Positions 1 through 10,748 of a stretch of 64,000 bases of DNA are shown in pieces. The DNA is from Schizochytrium sp. TIO01 (taxonomy: Eukaryota > Sar > Bigyra > Thraustochytrida > Thraustochytriidae). The stretch's first letter is position 1; each line of letters begins with the position of its first letter. Below the pieces are notes generated by a model. That model did no database searches. It saw only the letters and a list, made by a program, of their open reading frames with translations, and was not told where the DNA came from. Both the position numbers and the translations under genes were made by a program. The stretch spans positions 5,579,483 to 5,643,482 of the forward strand of contig SMSO01000032.1 of assembly GCA_004764695.1 (NCBI GenBank), written 5' to 3'.

Positions 1-1412
1 ATTGAATTTTAAATTTAAAAAAAAAAATGTTTATGAATGTTCTTTTTTTAAAGCTCCTTTTTCAAGCTGTGATGATGAATACTTTTCTTTCTACTTTTCT
101 TTCAAATTAAAGTGCCTCCGTTTCAATAAAGATGGGTTTGATCGAGTAAATAAATTAGTTCACATGATCGTGGCAGTTTCCTCGTGTTCCGTTTCCCTCT
201 TCACGCATCCACTCATCCTTTTGCGGGAACTACCGCCGATCCCTTCGCCAATCAATGAGGCAAATATCGATTCCATTCTCCATTACAAACGTGTTAGTTT
301 AGTTCTGCATCTCCAATCCCCTCATCTCGACCTTTCCCTGGCTGTTAAAAATACTAAAAATAAACAGAACGCCCGCCTCGTTGGAACGCCCAAGTTCACC
401 TTTGAGTCGATGTTCCTTCGCACAAAAAAAAAGCTTCTCAACACTCATACCCGAAAGAAAGGGAAGGGAAGGAAAGGAAAGATCCGACCAACTATCCAAC
501 CGACTTACTTTGTTTAATCGCCTTTCACCGCAAGCAAGCAAAGCCACCATCGCCATTATTCGAGTCTGACCGTTCTTTCGACTCACCCATTGCAATCGCT
601 TACAACATTCCCTCCTCTTTCTTGTATTCTTCGCCTCTCTCTTTGAAAGAAGTTATTATTGAATTCAATTCACTCCTACAAAGATCTTTCCGTCTGAGAC
701 ACCGTCAATCAAAACAAACTAAAATTAAATTAAATTAAATTAAATCAAAACAACAGAACCCGGGGATCTCGGAACCCAACCTGCGAATCGAACCGAAGCG
801 CGATCGAAGCCGGAGGCCCTCGGCGCGAAGAACGCGAACTCGCTCGCCCCTGGAGGAGCGCAGGACTGACTGTCTGTGCCCGAGATTCCTTCGCAGAGCG
901 GCTCCAACCTGGTACATGCAAAGGCGACTGAATCCGAGTCGAGCTCGCAAAAGGCGAGAGATGGGCGCGGGACTAGCAGCGCATAGGTAACTGGTACGTC
1001 GATAGAGTGGACATGAATAGCGATGGGTATCATAAGCATATGTAGATTATGTTTGGATAGATGGATGGAGAGGTGGAATATGAAGTATTAATAAACGCAT
1101 GTTTATATCTGTAGTAGAAAATAGAGAGATAGATAGATCGATAGTCAGAGGTTAAATGCAAACAAACGTATCTTTATATTTACGCACTACCATGAAATGC
1201 AAGCTTTGCAAGTTTTATAGTTTAAAACCTAAGAGACAGCCTGAGATTGAATCTATATAAAAACATATGTTTATATATAAACATATATGCATGGATGGAT
1301 AGGTCGGATATTACGCTTATCCTGGCGCTCGAAGTGCTGGAATCGATAGGAAGATACGCACTGCTTTCTGATACCGCATCACTGAGCACCGGCGAAGGAT
1401 TTCGATGAGTTC

Positions 1413-1413
<1 letters not shown>

Positions 1414-1446
<33 letters not shown>
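1414..1446 (+). repeat. (CAG)11 microsatellite
   Basis: Eleven uninterrupted CAG triplets. The flanking sequence has no convincing gene, so this is treated as an intergenic microsatellite and not a polyglutamine or polyserine tract. Confidence 0.9.
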
Positions 1447-1449
<3 letters not shown>

Positions 1450-1725
1450 CTTGGACGCATTCTGCGAGATGGATACTGAGAGCATTCGGTTCGATGCCGA
1501 AGAGCGGATGACAGAATGGTATCGTGGCGGACGAGGCGTAGAGATAAGACTAGGTGGCTCACGCAGTCGCACCGGGAATTAATAGAGCGCAGAGATACAT
1601 AGATCGCTTCTTCCCTGGAATCAATCCTCTGAGGTTCTATGGATCTGCCATTCATGCGTTGCCCTCAATTGCTCGGCCTGCAGGACATGACATGAATGGC
1701 GGAGACAGACATCACGCTGAGGACG

Positions 1726-1767
1726 TGCCTGCTCGCTTGCCTGCTTGCCTGCTTGCCTGCTTGCTTG
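1726..1767 (+). repeat. TGCC/TTGC tetranucleotide tract
   Basis: Imperfect tandem tetranucleotide array alternating gcctgctt-type units. Similar TTGC arrays occur at 26614-26646 and 46682-46706. Confidence 0.8.
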
Positions 1768-2203
1768 ACACGCAAACGCGACGGGTCCTGGTCGTGAAGA
1801 ATGGATGCCTGGCCAAAACGAGGCCTGGCAGTAGATAGGCGTATTGCTACGGAGGCGGTACTTGGTATGAACGAGAACGAGATCTGAATCAGGACCAGGC
1901 GCAGGGATATGAATCTGACGTGCGATCATAGTTGGATCTGGATCTTTGGAATTCACTCATCTCTTTTGCTTTTACTGTTTTTGGCGGGGAAGAGGGAAGG
2001 ATACTTAGTACCACTATGGGTTGGCTTGCTGTAAAACCCGGCGATCCATTGTGCGAGCTAGCGAGCTAGGCTGCGAATGGATGGCAAGCGGAAAGTGAAC
2101 AACGCATAGCTCGCCCGTCTGGAGAACTTGGAGCTGAGACGAGTTGCGGTGTAAATGCGTTGGGTAAACTGTCAAATAAATGCAAGCATCGTCTCTAATG
2201 AAA

Positions 2204-2265
2204 CCCCCCCCCCCCAAAAAAAAAAAATATTAATAAAATTAATAAAATTAAAATTAAAATCATTA
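2204..2265 (+). repeat. C12-A12 homopolymer pair plus AT-only tract
   Basis: Twelve C are followed directly by twelve A, then by about 35 bases of repeated TTAATAAAA/TTAAAA words. Such runs are prone to length error, so the exact counts may be unreliable. Confidence 0.8.
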
Positions 2266-2880
2266 GATGTAGTTTTGACTTGCGTTTTGGAAAACCCGGT
2301 TGAAGACCATGCATCGACTGATCGTAGTCTGATCTAAATCTCTCTGCGGCTTGTCTTTACAGAAGAAGAGAAACCAAAAGATCCTGACGCGTTCTGAAAT
2401 TGTGTGCATCTGATCCATTGCTCGTCCTGCTAATCTGCTCGACGTTGACCAATACCGCATAAATCAGATCTGCTGCGATGCATGGAAAATCTGCAAACTT
2501 CAGGCGTCTACTCGCTACGGAGAAATTCTCGGGAATACATGGACTTCAAGGCATAATAAATCAAAGTGACCGGCGCCGCTAAATTATATATAGATAAATA
2601 AATATATATATATTGTGTGCAACATGGTTTTTATCTAATGGTAATATAATATTGAAATTCTGCAGGACAACCAAGATGCACGACGAGAATTTAAGCAAGC
2701 TTAACATATACACGCAATATCATTAATGTCATATCGTGCCGAATTTATGATTATGTATCACATTGGAAACCCCATCAGAAGTCAGATACAAAAGTCGCAC
2801 ACGAGAAAAGTAAAGTATCCTATGTGCTCCATTTGCGAGCTTGCCAAATGAGAACGAACTCTCCTCAATCGTGAGCCAAA

Positions 2881-5544
2881 TTATGAAATCGTACAGCACC
2901 CCTGAGCCGGAGGCGGGGAAGCACTACCACCACCAACATGTGGAGCATCTTCAATTGCAACTGCTGGACCGCTATGCGCAGTAATCGCTGCTTCATACTG
3001 GGAAACTTTTACCGCAACTGTGCTTGAGGATGGTTTAAGGTCCTTTGCCCTTACGCCCTTGTCCACTTGCTCGTCTTCTCCTTCCTCTTCTTGTCCCTCC
3101 CCGACCCCATCACTATCATCACGTTCTTCTTGTCTCTTCCTCTCGGCCTCTCTGGCTGATGCACGGCGCTCTGCCTTTTTCATCTTCTTCTCAGCCTTCG
3201 CAGCTTCTTTTGCGGCGCGAGCTTGCTCTAGCTCTTCCTCGTGCCTCTTTTCTTGAAGATCCTCCTTGAGTTGCGCAAGTGGATCGACATGGGCCTCTTC
3301 TTCAATAGAAAGCTCGGGATATTCTGTTAAAAATAGTTGCGCTGGGGTTCGAACTGTAACCATGCAAGTCTTGAAGTCATACAAAAACGGCAACACCATT
3401 TGTTGCAGGACGCCTTGCTGCAACTTGAATAGCCGGGCAAAGACAATCCGTGTACTATTTGCAGGAAGCGAATCATCCGTCTCTAGTTCATCCATAAGAT
3501 CCAGTGAAGCCTCTAGCGCATGCTGCCATGTCATTTGATCTGCGATGGAAGGCGCCACAAGCTCAACTTCCTCAGACCTCGAAGACAGCCGACTTTCACT
3601 ACGTACGCGATGTCCCTTGACATAGAATTTGTGCTTGTCCTCTGGATCCGGCCGAATCGCATCAGATTGGCCATTAAAGACTAACTGCAATTGTGGTTTA
3701 CGCCTGAGCTCTAAGTTCTTTTCAGAATTGTACAAAGTCAGCATTGGGTCTGGTGAGGCACTAAAATGAGCATAAACCTTCTTTCCTCCGCGTATAAGAG
3801 GTCCCGTGAGAATGGTATCCACTGCAATAGGATGCTCTGTACCACGAGGGTCAGTGGTGCTGAAGGTCTCACCATGCTTGAGAATGCATGAAAATCGAAC
3901 AGACCCAAAGTCAATATCCGCATCATTGTCATCTTCATCATCGCTTCCCATTGCTGAGCTGCCTCGCCGTTTCAGGGTGCGCTGCAATCCATCATGAGAT
4001 TGTTCATCCGGGTGGAACAGTAGAATAACCGGATCTCGTGAATTATCCTGGCGAAGCGCATGCTTCTTACTTGAGGCATCGAGTTCGAACAGGAAAGATT
4101 TCGGCTTTGAGTTGTCAACGCCAAGCATAAACACAGGGCGCTCTTCGACCCGCTTTACAAAGAATCGAGGAGCACGTGCTTTGGATAGAACAGCAGGGTC
4201 ACAGATTTCATGATAGCGTTCCATTCCATTCACCACAATCTTTCCAGGGCCATCGAGCGGACCTCCGCAGTGGCTACATACAGGTGCAGAGTCACCAATA
4301 TATACCTTGAGATCTTCTTTAATAACCTTGTTTCGCTCTTTCAATGATGGCCGTGCATCCACTGCATCAATCTCGTCCATTCGTTGTTGCTTCGCCTCAG
4401 AGCTTAATGTACCTTGAATGAGAGTGCCTCGCGAAAGTTGCCCATGACGCTCGCAATAAAGCTCCCCATCAACCTCCCGATATTGTGATGTTGAAAGATC
4501 TACCTGGTCTTCATCTTCAACTATTTGACGACCTGCTAGACTTTTTTTGCACGTCTTACATCGCAAACAGAGCTTATGGAAAATATGTTCTGTGGAGTCC
4601 ATCACCTCCTCTGTCTTGTAGACCGATTTGCCACAATGACAACATTTGGGAGCAGCTTTCGGCTGAAAGGCTTTCTTTGGCTTCACATCTTCTGTTGCCT
4701 CTTCATCCTCATCATCCGCTGCCGCATTATCCTTGGCATCTATATCAGCATCAGAGGTAGCTGCATCTGCTCCTGTAACATCATCGTCATCTTCATCTTC
4801 ATCATCGGTATCGTTAACCACCATTGCTCCTTTTGCAGAACCATTCACGTCAATCTTGGCCGTCATCACATCGCCCTCGTCCTCGCTGTCCACCTCGTCG
4901 ACCGCAACAGCCACGGCTTCAGCATGGACAACTGACTCGTCGTCATCATTATCGCTATCGAAGGCTTCTTTCTCTTCATCTTCGTGCTCATTTTCATCGT
5001 CTTTGTCCTTCTCAAAGTCGCTTGCCTCACTATCCTCAGTATCATCCCCACTTTCCACTACACGCGACTTCTTGGCATCCTCCATTTTCTTGAGCTCCTC
5101 GGCCTTCTTGACTGCCTCTGCTTGCGCTTTTGCTAGTGCCTGAGCTTGTGCAAGTGCCTGGGCACGAGCTTGCGCTTGTTTATCATCTTCCTCCTCGTCC
5201 CCTTCCTCTTCCTCTTCAACGACAACATTATCTCGAAAGTCTTCTTCGTCGCTTTCATCTGAGTTTCTATGAACAGCTTTCGATCGACTACTTTTTGAGC
5301 GAGAACTTCTCCGAGAACTTTTGGAGCTACTGCGGGAAACTTTAGAGCTGCTACTCTTGCGCGAGGATGTCCTTGAGCTCCTGCTTCTGCTCTTGCGGCT
5401 GGATCGCGATTTTCGCATCTCGCCCTTTTCCTCTTCATCGTGGTCATCCTCTTGCGCGTCTTCGAAGTGGTCCTGAAGCTCCCGCGCGATTGCATCTTTG
5501 AGCGAGGAAGTGGATGCCTTCGAGGAGGACCGCGACGAGCTCAT
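2881..5544 (-). CDS. Ser/Arg-rich LIM and PH domain protein with C-terminal CaaX box
   Basis: An 887-residue protein of unassigned function. Residues about 1-90 are Ser/Arg/Lys-rich and 90-290 are acidic and Ala/Gln-rich. A LIM domain follows at about 298-370: C-x2-C, then H-x2-C, C-x2-C, C-x2-C and a final C-x2-H. Near 424-450 there is a second, incomplete zinc knuckle (C-x2-C with a later H and C). Residues about 590-700 look like a PH domain, ending in a helix that carries a conserved Trp. A charged coiled coil lies near 770-820. The chain ends G-C-C-T-I-S, so its last four residues CTIS form a CaaX box with an extra Cys before it; this predicts prenylation and membrane attachment. The ATG at 5544 is the first Met. 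LIM plus PH suggests a scaffold at membrane or cytoskeleton; the partner is unknown. Confidence 0.85.
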   Translation of the reverse strand: MSSSRSSSKASTSSLKDAIARELQDHFEDAQEDDHDEEEKGEMRKSRSSRKSRSRSSRTSSRKSSSSKVSRSSSKSSRRSSRSKSSRSKAVHRNSDESDEEDFRDNVVVEEEEEGDEEEDDKQAQARAQALAQAQALAKAQAEAVKKAEELKKMEDAKKSRVVESGDDTEDSEASDFEKDKDDENEHEDEEKEAFDSDNDDDESVVHAEAVAVAVDEVDSEDEGDVMTAKIDVNGSAKGAMVVNDTDDEDEDDDDVTGADAATSDADIDAKDNAAADDEDEEATEDVKPKKAFQPKAAPKCCHCGKSVYKTEEVMDSTEHIFHKLCLRCKTCKKSLAGRQIVEDEDQVDLSTSQYREVDGELYCERHGQLSRGTLIQGTLSSEAKQQRMDEIDAVDARPSLKERNKVIKEDLKVYIGDSAPVCSHCGGPLDGPGKIVVNGMERYHEICDPAVLSKARAPRFFVKRVEERPVFMLGVDNSKPKSFLFELDASSKKHALRQDNSRDPVILLFHPDEQSHDGLQRTLKRRGSSAMGSDDEDDNDADIDFGSVRFSCILKHGETFSTTDPRGTEHPIAVDTILTGPLIRGGKKVYAHFSASPDPMLTLYNSEKNLELRRKPQLQLVFNGQSDAIRPDPEDKHKFYVKGHRVRSESRLSSRSEEVELVAPSIADQMTWQHALEASLDLMDELETDDSLPANSTRIVFARLFKLQQGVLQQMVLPFLYDFKTCMVTVRTPAQLFLTEYPELSIEEEAHVDPLAQLKEDLQEKRHEEELEQARAAKEAAKAEKKMKKAERRASAREAERKRQEERDDSDGVGEGQEEEGEDEQVDKGVRAKDLKPSSSTVAVKVSQYEAAITAHSGPAVAIEDAPHVGGGSASPPPAQGCCTIS

Positions 5545-8500
5545 GGTAACGCGCCACCGCTAATACTTGCCAACAGACCCTACGAGCGACAATCCGCGCA
5601 CGAGCGCAGACGAGTCTCGACAGGCCAAGACAATTCGCTGACCAAGTTTTGCTCACGAGGCCTTTGCGATTCTGTCTGGCCAGAAACGTCGAAGTGGACT
5701 TTGAACTTGGACTCAATTGGGGAGAAGAATTAAGTCCGCATTACAATTCATTTATTGATTACTAAGAGTTTAATGTAACTCTCAATACTTACCTAGCTAG
5801 GCAATTGTGCACTTCGACACCCAGCTCATTCAATAGGTGGCCGGCCTTAAGGGGTAATGTGTGCACAGGAGCGCCGTTTCTTGCGCGATGATTATGACAA
5901 TAGTCTTGGCAAGGGTGGGAGCCAGAAGAGTTTGCAGAAGCCAAGGTCGTTGAATCTTTTCATGGTAAGTTTTCACGTGCACAGAGTTGCTATTGTTGCA
6001 GTAGTAAAAATATAACTTTGGGTAGAACAAGCGTACGTCTAGTAGGAGGATCCAATGTCAAACTGATGTGGAGAACCCTTTGACTTTTGTTCCGCAAAAA
6101 CTGAATATTTACTTTCTAGTCGTATCTTTGACTTGGAGCAGAATGAGGAATCGCTGATGCAAAAAGCCGTGGAGATAACCTAGTTTGGTGACGTGTCTTG
6201 AATAAACAGACTTCAGAGCTCCTTTCCCCCCTCGAGTGACGCAAAAAGCTATAGGCTGCAGTGTACGAATCTTGAGTGTGCACTACACTGTACTGCTATC
6301 AGCCTTTCTTCCTTTCATTTAGTAGGTACCTTCTTGAGCGAACGGAGACCAACAGACTCCGAATGGGTCCGACGCATCTGCACCAAATCTTGAGCTGAAA
6401 GTCTTCGCCTGAAAACTTTCACCCTCCAGCAGGACAAACACCGCTAATCCCCATTAGTTGTGGTGATTATGGAAACTGAAAGGCACGTGCCTAATTTGAA
6501 GTAAAATTGGCAGAATTGCACTCTTAGTAGTACAGAGACACCCCGGTCAGTATTACGCTTCCTTCGGAATCACATTGACAAGACATTCCTTGAGATGCTA
6601 GTTCATCGTTGTGAGGCGTCAGGGACTTGAACATCAGCAACCAGCTGAGGAGTTGACATGAAAGATTCGCCATACTCTTTGGGAATGTGAAAAAGACAAG
6701 TCTTAATTGGTGTTTGAGGATGAACAGATCGTGCCTGTCTTAATTTACAAAATGCATTGTGGACCTATTCGCTCTCCAAAGTCAACAGGATGAAAACTCT
6801 CTCAATATATTACAATGCCTTTACATGTCTTTTGTAAGCCTTCAAGCATTCTGCTTTGTTTTGCTATCGTTGCTGAGGTCTCCAATCGAGAGAACTATTG
6901 GACAAGACATTGCCAGACTTCTTGGCGTCCTTTTGTAAAGACCTCATGGGCATAGGGTTTACAATAGAGCAGAGCTAGACAACTAGGCTTGCGCAGTTTT
7001 TGAGAAGCCAAAACCACAAAGTATGACTACCCATTTCCTACTAACAAGTATGATGCAACTTGAATTGATGGTTGAAGAGGTTGACTTAATCTAGTCCCGT
7101 CAAGTACATCTAACACAGTTCAAGAATGTATTCGCCTCTTGATTGCTACATGAATCAGTCTGTCATGAGATTCATACCCAGGATAGCAGTTCGCTAACTC
7201 TTCAAATCAACCTTCTTGAAAGCCTTCGTCAAGACTCTTGCCTTCATCTTCATAGTCAACCTCCAGATCACATTTTTTTCAGCAATCAAGCCTCTATATC
7301 TCAGATTGCCACTCTCAACATCTTTGGAGGCTCGACAAATGCAGTTTCATCAAAGAAATGCTACCAATCAATGTTCGAATTCTGAACTTCGTAATCACAT
7401 GTGTTTTAATGGATTTTTTTTTTAAATTTATCTTTTTTTAAGGCAATCAAGTAGACAGTAGAATCGTTCAAGTTTTATTTCAAAAATCAATTCTGTTAAT
7501 CTCTCGTCGAGTACTACTAACAAGTGCGACAGACGAACAATTTTGACTGTCGCTCGTGACACGAACGCATATTGTATGCTCTACTTTGGATAAATGAAAG
7601 ACAGCAACTCGTGTTGCCAACTTTTACGCTGAACCTCTTTCAACAAACCCTGACGCTCTCCACAACAACACGTTATCTCACTCTTTCAAACAAACTCTGT
7701 ACAAACTGAAGCACACCAACCAGAGCGAACAAAGGATAGTACCTACTGAATGAAGTGTATTCATATTCACTGTTCCTTTTGGAAAGTAGAAATCTGCCAC
7801 AATAGGATCATCAACGAATAGGAAGTACCGTTTCCAAATCATAATTGCATAACAGCAAGTTCGTTGTACCAGCATCACAATTGTTGCCTTAGCTTGTACT
7901 ATAAATCGCTACTACACAAATGCCAGCGGACCTTTGCAAATTCAGCATCTCTTTGAATCCAGTTTACCCTTCTTCATTGGTACAAACACTATCTCGTTTC
8001 CCCCTCTGGCTTCAGCCGATAGCTGATGCTGACCTGCACTTGAATCCCCAGAATAAAAGTACCCAATAGCTTTGTGCGGGTAGTACAGGCCAAGCTTGAA
8101 GTCGAAAACTACACCTCAAAGTTTGAAATGCGCGGCGAATTCAACACGCTTTCCACTACTTTTTTTCAATAAGAAAGCTTGTCAGCCACATCGGCGTTTA
8201 CTTTAAGCTTCGATAGAGAATGGCAGAGGCCTCAAGCTGGATCGTGTCTCCATCCACTCTCGAGTCTATCTCGTTAAAGAAGTATACCACCTCCTAGTAG
8301 TACGTACAATTGCGATACGATAGGGGAACCCGCACGCTTGCCCCGGCGGACAGAGCCTCTGCTGAGGAATCTCGATTGTTTGACCGTGTTTCGGAGTGAT
8401 TCTAAGCAACGTCAGTGGGAGCTGAGAACATCTCGCAGCTTGAACGACGGCCTGCTCGGGGTTTTCTAGCTGGATTGTGACATTTTGCTTGTAGGACTAT

Positions 8501-8764
8501 TTGTATATGGAGTGAACCACTATCCTGGTCTGCCACGGTCCTCAACCCGCCCTCTGACCCTCCCAGGTCCTTTGAGGTGAGGCAGCTATGGGTTACTGTA
8601 GGAGTAGAAAGGGACCCCGTCAACGATGATATTGTATGAGAACTTCGTGATCATGATGGAGCTAAGCACGGGAGAGCTCGTGCAAAACAGTAATAAATAA
8701 ATAACAAGGAGAGGATAACTAGCAAAACAGTAGGTACAGCAGCAGATCGAATATCAGTAAGGAA
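5545..8764. other. 3.2 kb non-coding region
   Basis: No convincing coding sequence on either strand; the longest frames are under 90 codons with no recognisable domain. It includes upstream DNA of the LIM-PH gene and of the flavoprotein gene, poly-T/A stretches near 7420-7440, and a copy of the dispersed TAGGTACCT word near 6323. No transposon ends were recognised. Confidence 0.55.
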
Positions 8765-10300
8765 ATGGCAACTGCAGATAGCAAACCCGAATCGTTAGAA
8801 AAAGCACAACCTGGGAAAGTTAAAAGCACAGGTCAGCGTGTAACAAGCCTTGAGCAGCAGAAGCAGAACCAAAACTCAGCCCAGGAGCAAAACCAGAACC
8901 ATAACAGGCGAGATCCAGGAGAAGCTTGGAAAGATACAAAAACGGGAAAGCAACTGCGTTCAAGACGTGGTAGCAATTCTTTGAAGCACGTTTTGCGTAA
9001 CTTTTGCATTGTAGTCGCATTCGCTGTTATCGTTGCAGGTATAATCAAATACTGCAAAGGAGACCAGGAGTTTGCGTGGGATAACTTCGTAGTGACTAGT
9101 CGTATTGTAGCGGGAGATCTTGTAGGCTTTGCAGGATTTCCACGAGCAAACCAAACGAAGATGCGGGTTGTTGTTGTGGGAGGAGGATATGCAGGAATTG
9201 CAGCTTGCCGAGATCTAGAGGCTGTTGGAGTTGATGTAACTCTAGTGGAGAGAAATGAGAACTTTTTTCACAAGATTGGCGGTGCTCGTGCGTCAGTGCA
9301 AGCTGGGTTCGAGGAAGATTGTGTCATTCCCTATGTCAGTTTGCTTGAACGAGCTGACTCCCGTGTGGTGCGGGGCGAAGCAATTGGTATCGACACTGAA
9401 GCCTCAAAGGTCCAGATCAAGCGTTTTGACGGCAAAATCATCGACATTCCTTATGATGCACTCGTCCTTGCCATGGGCATGGTCCATGGATATGGGCAAC
9501 TGCCTGATCGCGCCATGTCTCGCGCAGAGATGGTAGAGTACCTGCGTAGTGAGCAAGTTCGCGTTCAAAACGCCAAGGAGGTTGTTGTTGTAGGCGGAGG
9601 AGCACTTGGTGTTGAGACTGCAACACAGATCCGTGAGACTTTTCCTGACAAGACTGTTCATTTATATCACTCCCGGGGGAAACTGATGAGCTCCACCATT
9701 CCTCCCATTTCAAACGAATTTGTTAAAGTTCTAGAGGAAAAACTCTTGCCGTTCCAAATCGAGCTGCACATGAATGCAGGTCGTCTCAGTGAAAAGGAAC
9801 TACAGGAACGTCACCCTGGAGCTCTTGTGATCTCCACTGTTGGTTGTTTGCCAAATAAATCTTCGGCTCAATTTGTGCCCAAAGAATGGACAAACCCAAA
9901 GACGGGAGAAATACTTGTAGAGCCTACACTTCGTGTAAAAGAGGGGCCCTTTAATGTGTATGCAATGGGTGATATTGCAGCAACAGGTGACTACAAACAG
10001 GCACGCTGGGCATTTCAGCACGCCAAAGTCTTGGCTAAGAATATCAAGGGTGGACAAGAGGAGTACCATCCAGTGACAACAAACCCATGGTGGGCTTATC
10101 CGCTTTCTTTCATTGGATTTTATTTTGTTAGAGCGCGTGTTCAGTCGGCAGCAGTGATTGGCCTGTACCTTGGCTCAACAGATGGTCTTACCCAGTTTTT
10201 TGGCATTCTCTTCAATGATCGTTTTGCTGCAAAGAAACTGAAAAAGGACAAAATGGTCGGCCACGCACGTCACTGGCTGCGTCTTGGATCTCATATGTAA
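8765..10300 (+). CDS. FSP1/AIFM2-like NAD(P)H-quinone oxidoreductase, membrane-anchored
   Basis: A 511-residue flavoprotein of the pyridine nucleotide-disulfide oxidoreductase class, most like AIFM2/FSP1 and type II NADH dehydrogenases. Family members pass electrons from NAD(P)H through FAD to quinones. The FAD Rossmann motif GGGYAG is at 139-144, a second dinucleotide motif GGGALG near 276 should bind NAD(P)H, and the FAD-closing segment AMGDIA is near 400. Residues 1-70 are hydrophilic and Gln/Asn-rich, followed by one membrane helix at about 79-97, so the enzyme is probably a tail-out, N-anchored membrane protein. AIFM2 itself is about 370 residues, so the 130-residue front is an addition. 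No redox-active CxxxxC pair is seen, which argues against a thioredoxin-reductase-type enzyme. The start is the first ATG after an A-rich leader. Organelle is unknown. Confidence 0.85.
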   Translation: MATADSKPESLEKAQPGKVKSTGQRVTSLEQQKQNQNSAQEQNQNHNRRDPGEAWKDTKTGKQLRSRRGSNSLKHVLRNFCIVVAFAVIVAGIIKYCKGDQEFAWDNFVVTSRIVAGDLVGFAGFPRANQTKMRVVVVGGGYAGIAACRDLEAVGVDVTLVERNENFFHKIGGARASVQAGFEEDCVIPYVSLLERADSRVVRGEAIGIDTEASKVQIKRFDGKIIDIPYDALVLAMGMVHGYGQLPDRAMSRAEMVEYLRSEQVRVQNAKEVVVVGGGALGVETATQIRETFPDKTVHLYHSRGKLMSSTIPPISNEFVKVLEEKLLPFQIELHMNAGRLSEKELQERHPGALVISTVGCLPNKSSAQFVPKEWTNPKTGEILVEPTLRVKEGPFNVYAMGDIAATGDYKQARWAFQHAKVLAKNIKGGQEEYHPVTTNPWWAYPLSFIGFYFVRARVQSAAVIGLYLGSTDGLTQFFGILFNDRFAAKKLKKDKMVGHARHWLRLGSHM

Positions 10301-10748
10301 TGAGCGTTGCAACTATTGTACATCTCAGCTATGGTTTTTACTGATCCTGAAACTTTGAACCAATACAACTAATCATATTTGATAGTACATTTATTTGTTT
10401 TCGATCTCTTTGCAATATCAATATTGTCACAAATATCATATTTTGGTCTATTTTTGCATCATATACATACACCAAAGCAAATAAAAAAAATGAGGTTAAG
10501 CTTTCATTAACATGTAAAGTATCTTTTTAATGAGCTAACACAAAGTTCAATAATAATATAATCACTTGCTATGCTTTTTCCATGCGTTGATTCGATTATT
10601 AGAGAATAAATCAGGACACAAAAAACAACACTTTATGGAAGTTTCCATTGTGTAAAAGGATAATGGTCTTTCTGAGAACTGAAAGTGTGATCGTCACAAT
10701 TTAGGAATTTCAAATTCACAATACCATTGGCTAATTTCTTACAACACT
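10301..10748. other. Convergent intergenic spacer, AT-rich
   Basis: 448 bp between two convergent stop codons. It is AT-rich with AATAAA-like words and must hold the 3' ends of both transcripts. No gene seen. Confidence 0.6.

Larger units (their letters stand above)
1..2880. other. Non-coding region, left end
   Basis: No reading frame here looks like a protein; the open frames are short, overlap each other and are low in complexity. The stretch holds a GC-richer block at about 760-960, a CAG tract, a TGCC/TTGC tract, a C12-A12 run followed by AT-only sequence, and TTAAA-type AT tracts at the left edge and near 717-750. The GC-rich block could be a promoter or 5' exon of a gene running off the window, but nothing confirms that. 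Confidence 0.6.

Noticed and set aside
2-517. 171-codon open frame at the left edge
   Set aside because: Begins in an AT-only tract with no ATG context, has mixed low-complexity composition and no domain.
1488-1498. GGTTCGATGCC, a match to the tRNA B-box consensus
   Set aside because: No A-box, stems or acceptor pairing can be made around it.
1413-1655. Poly-Cys/poly-Leu frames over the CAG repeat
   Set aside because: Created by the microsatellite on the opposite strand; no flanking protein-like sequence.
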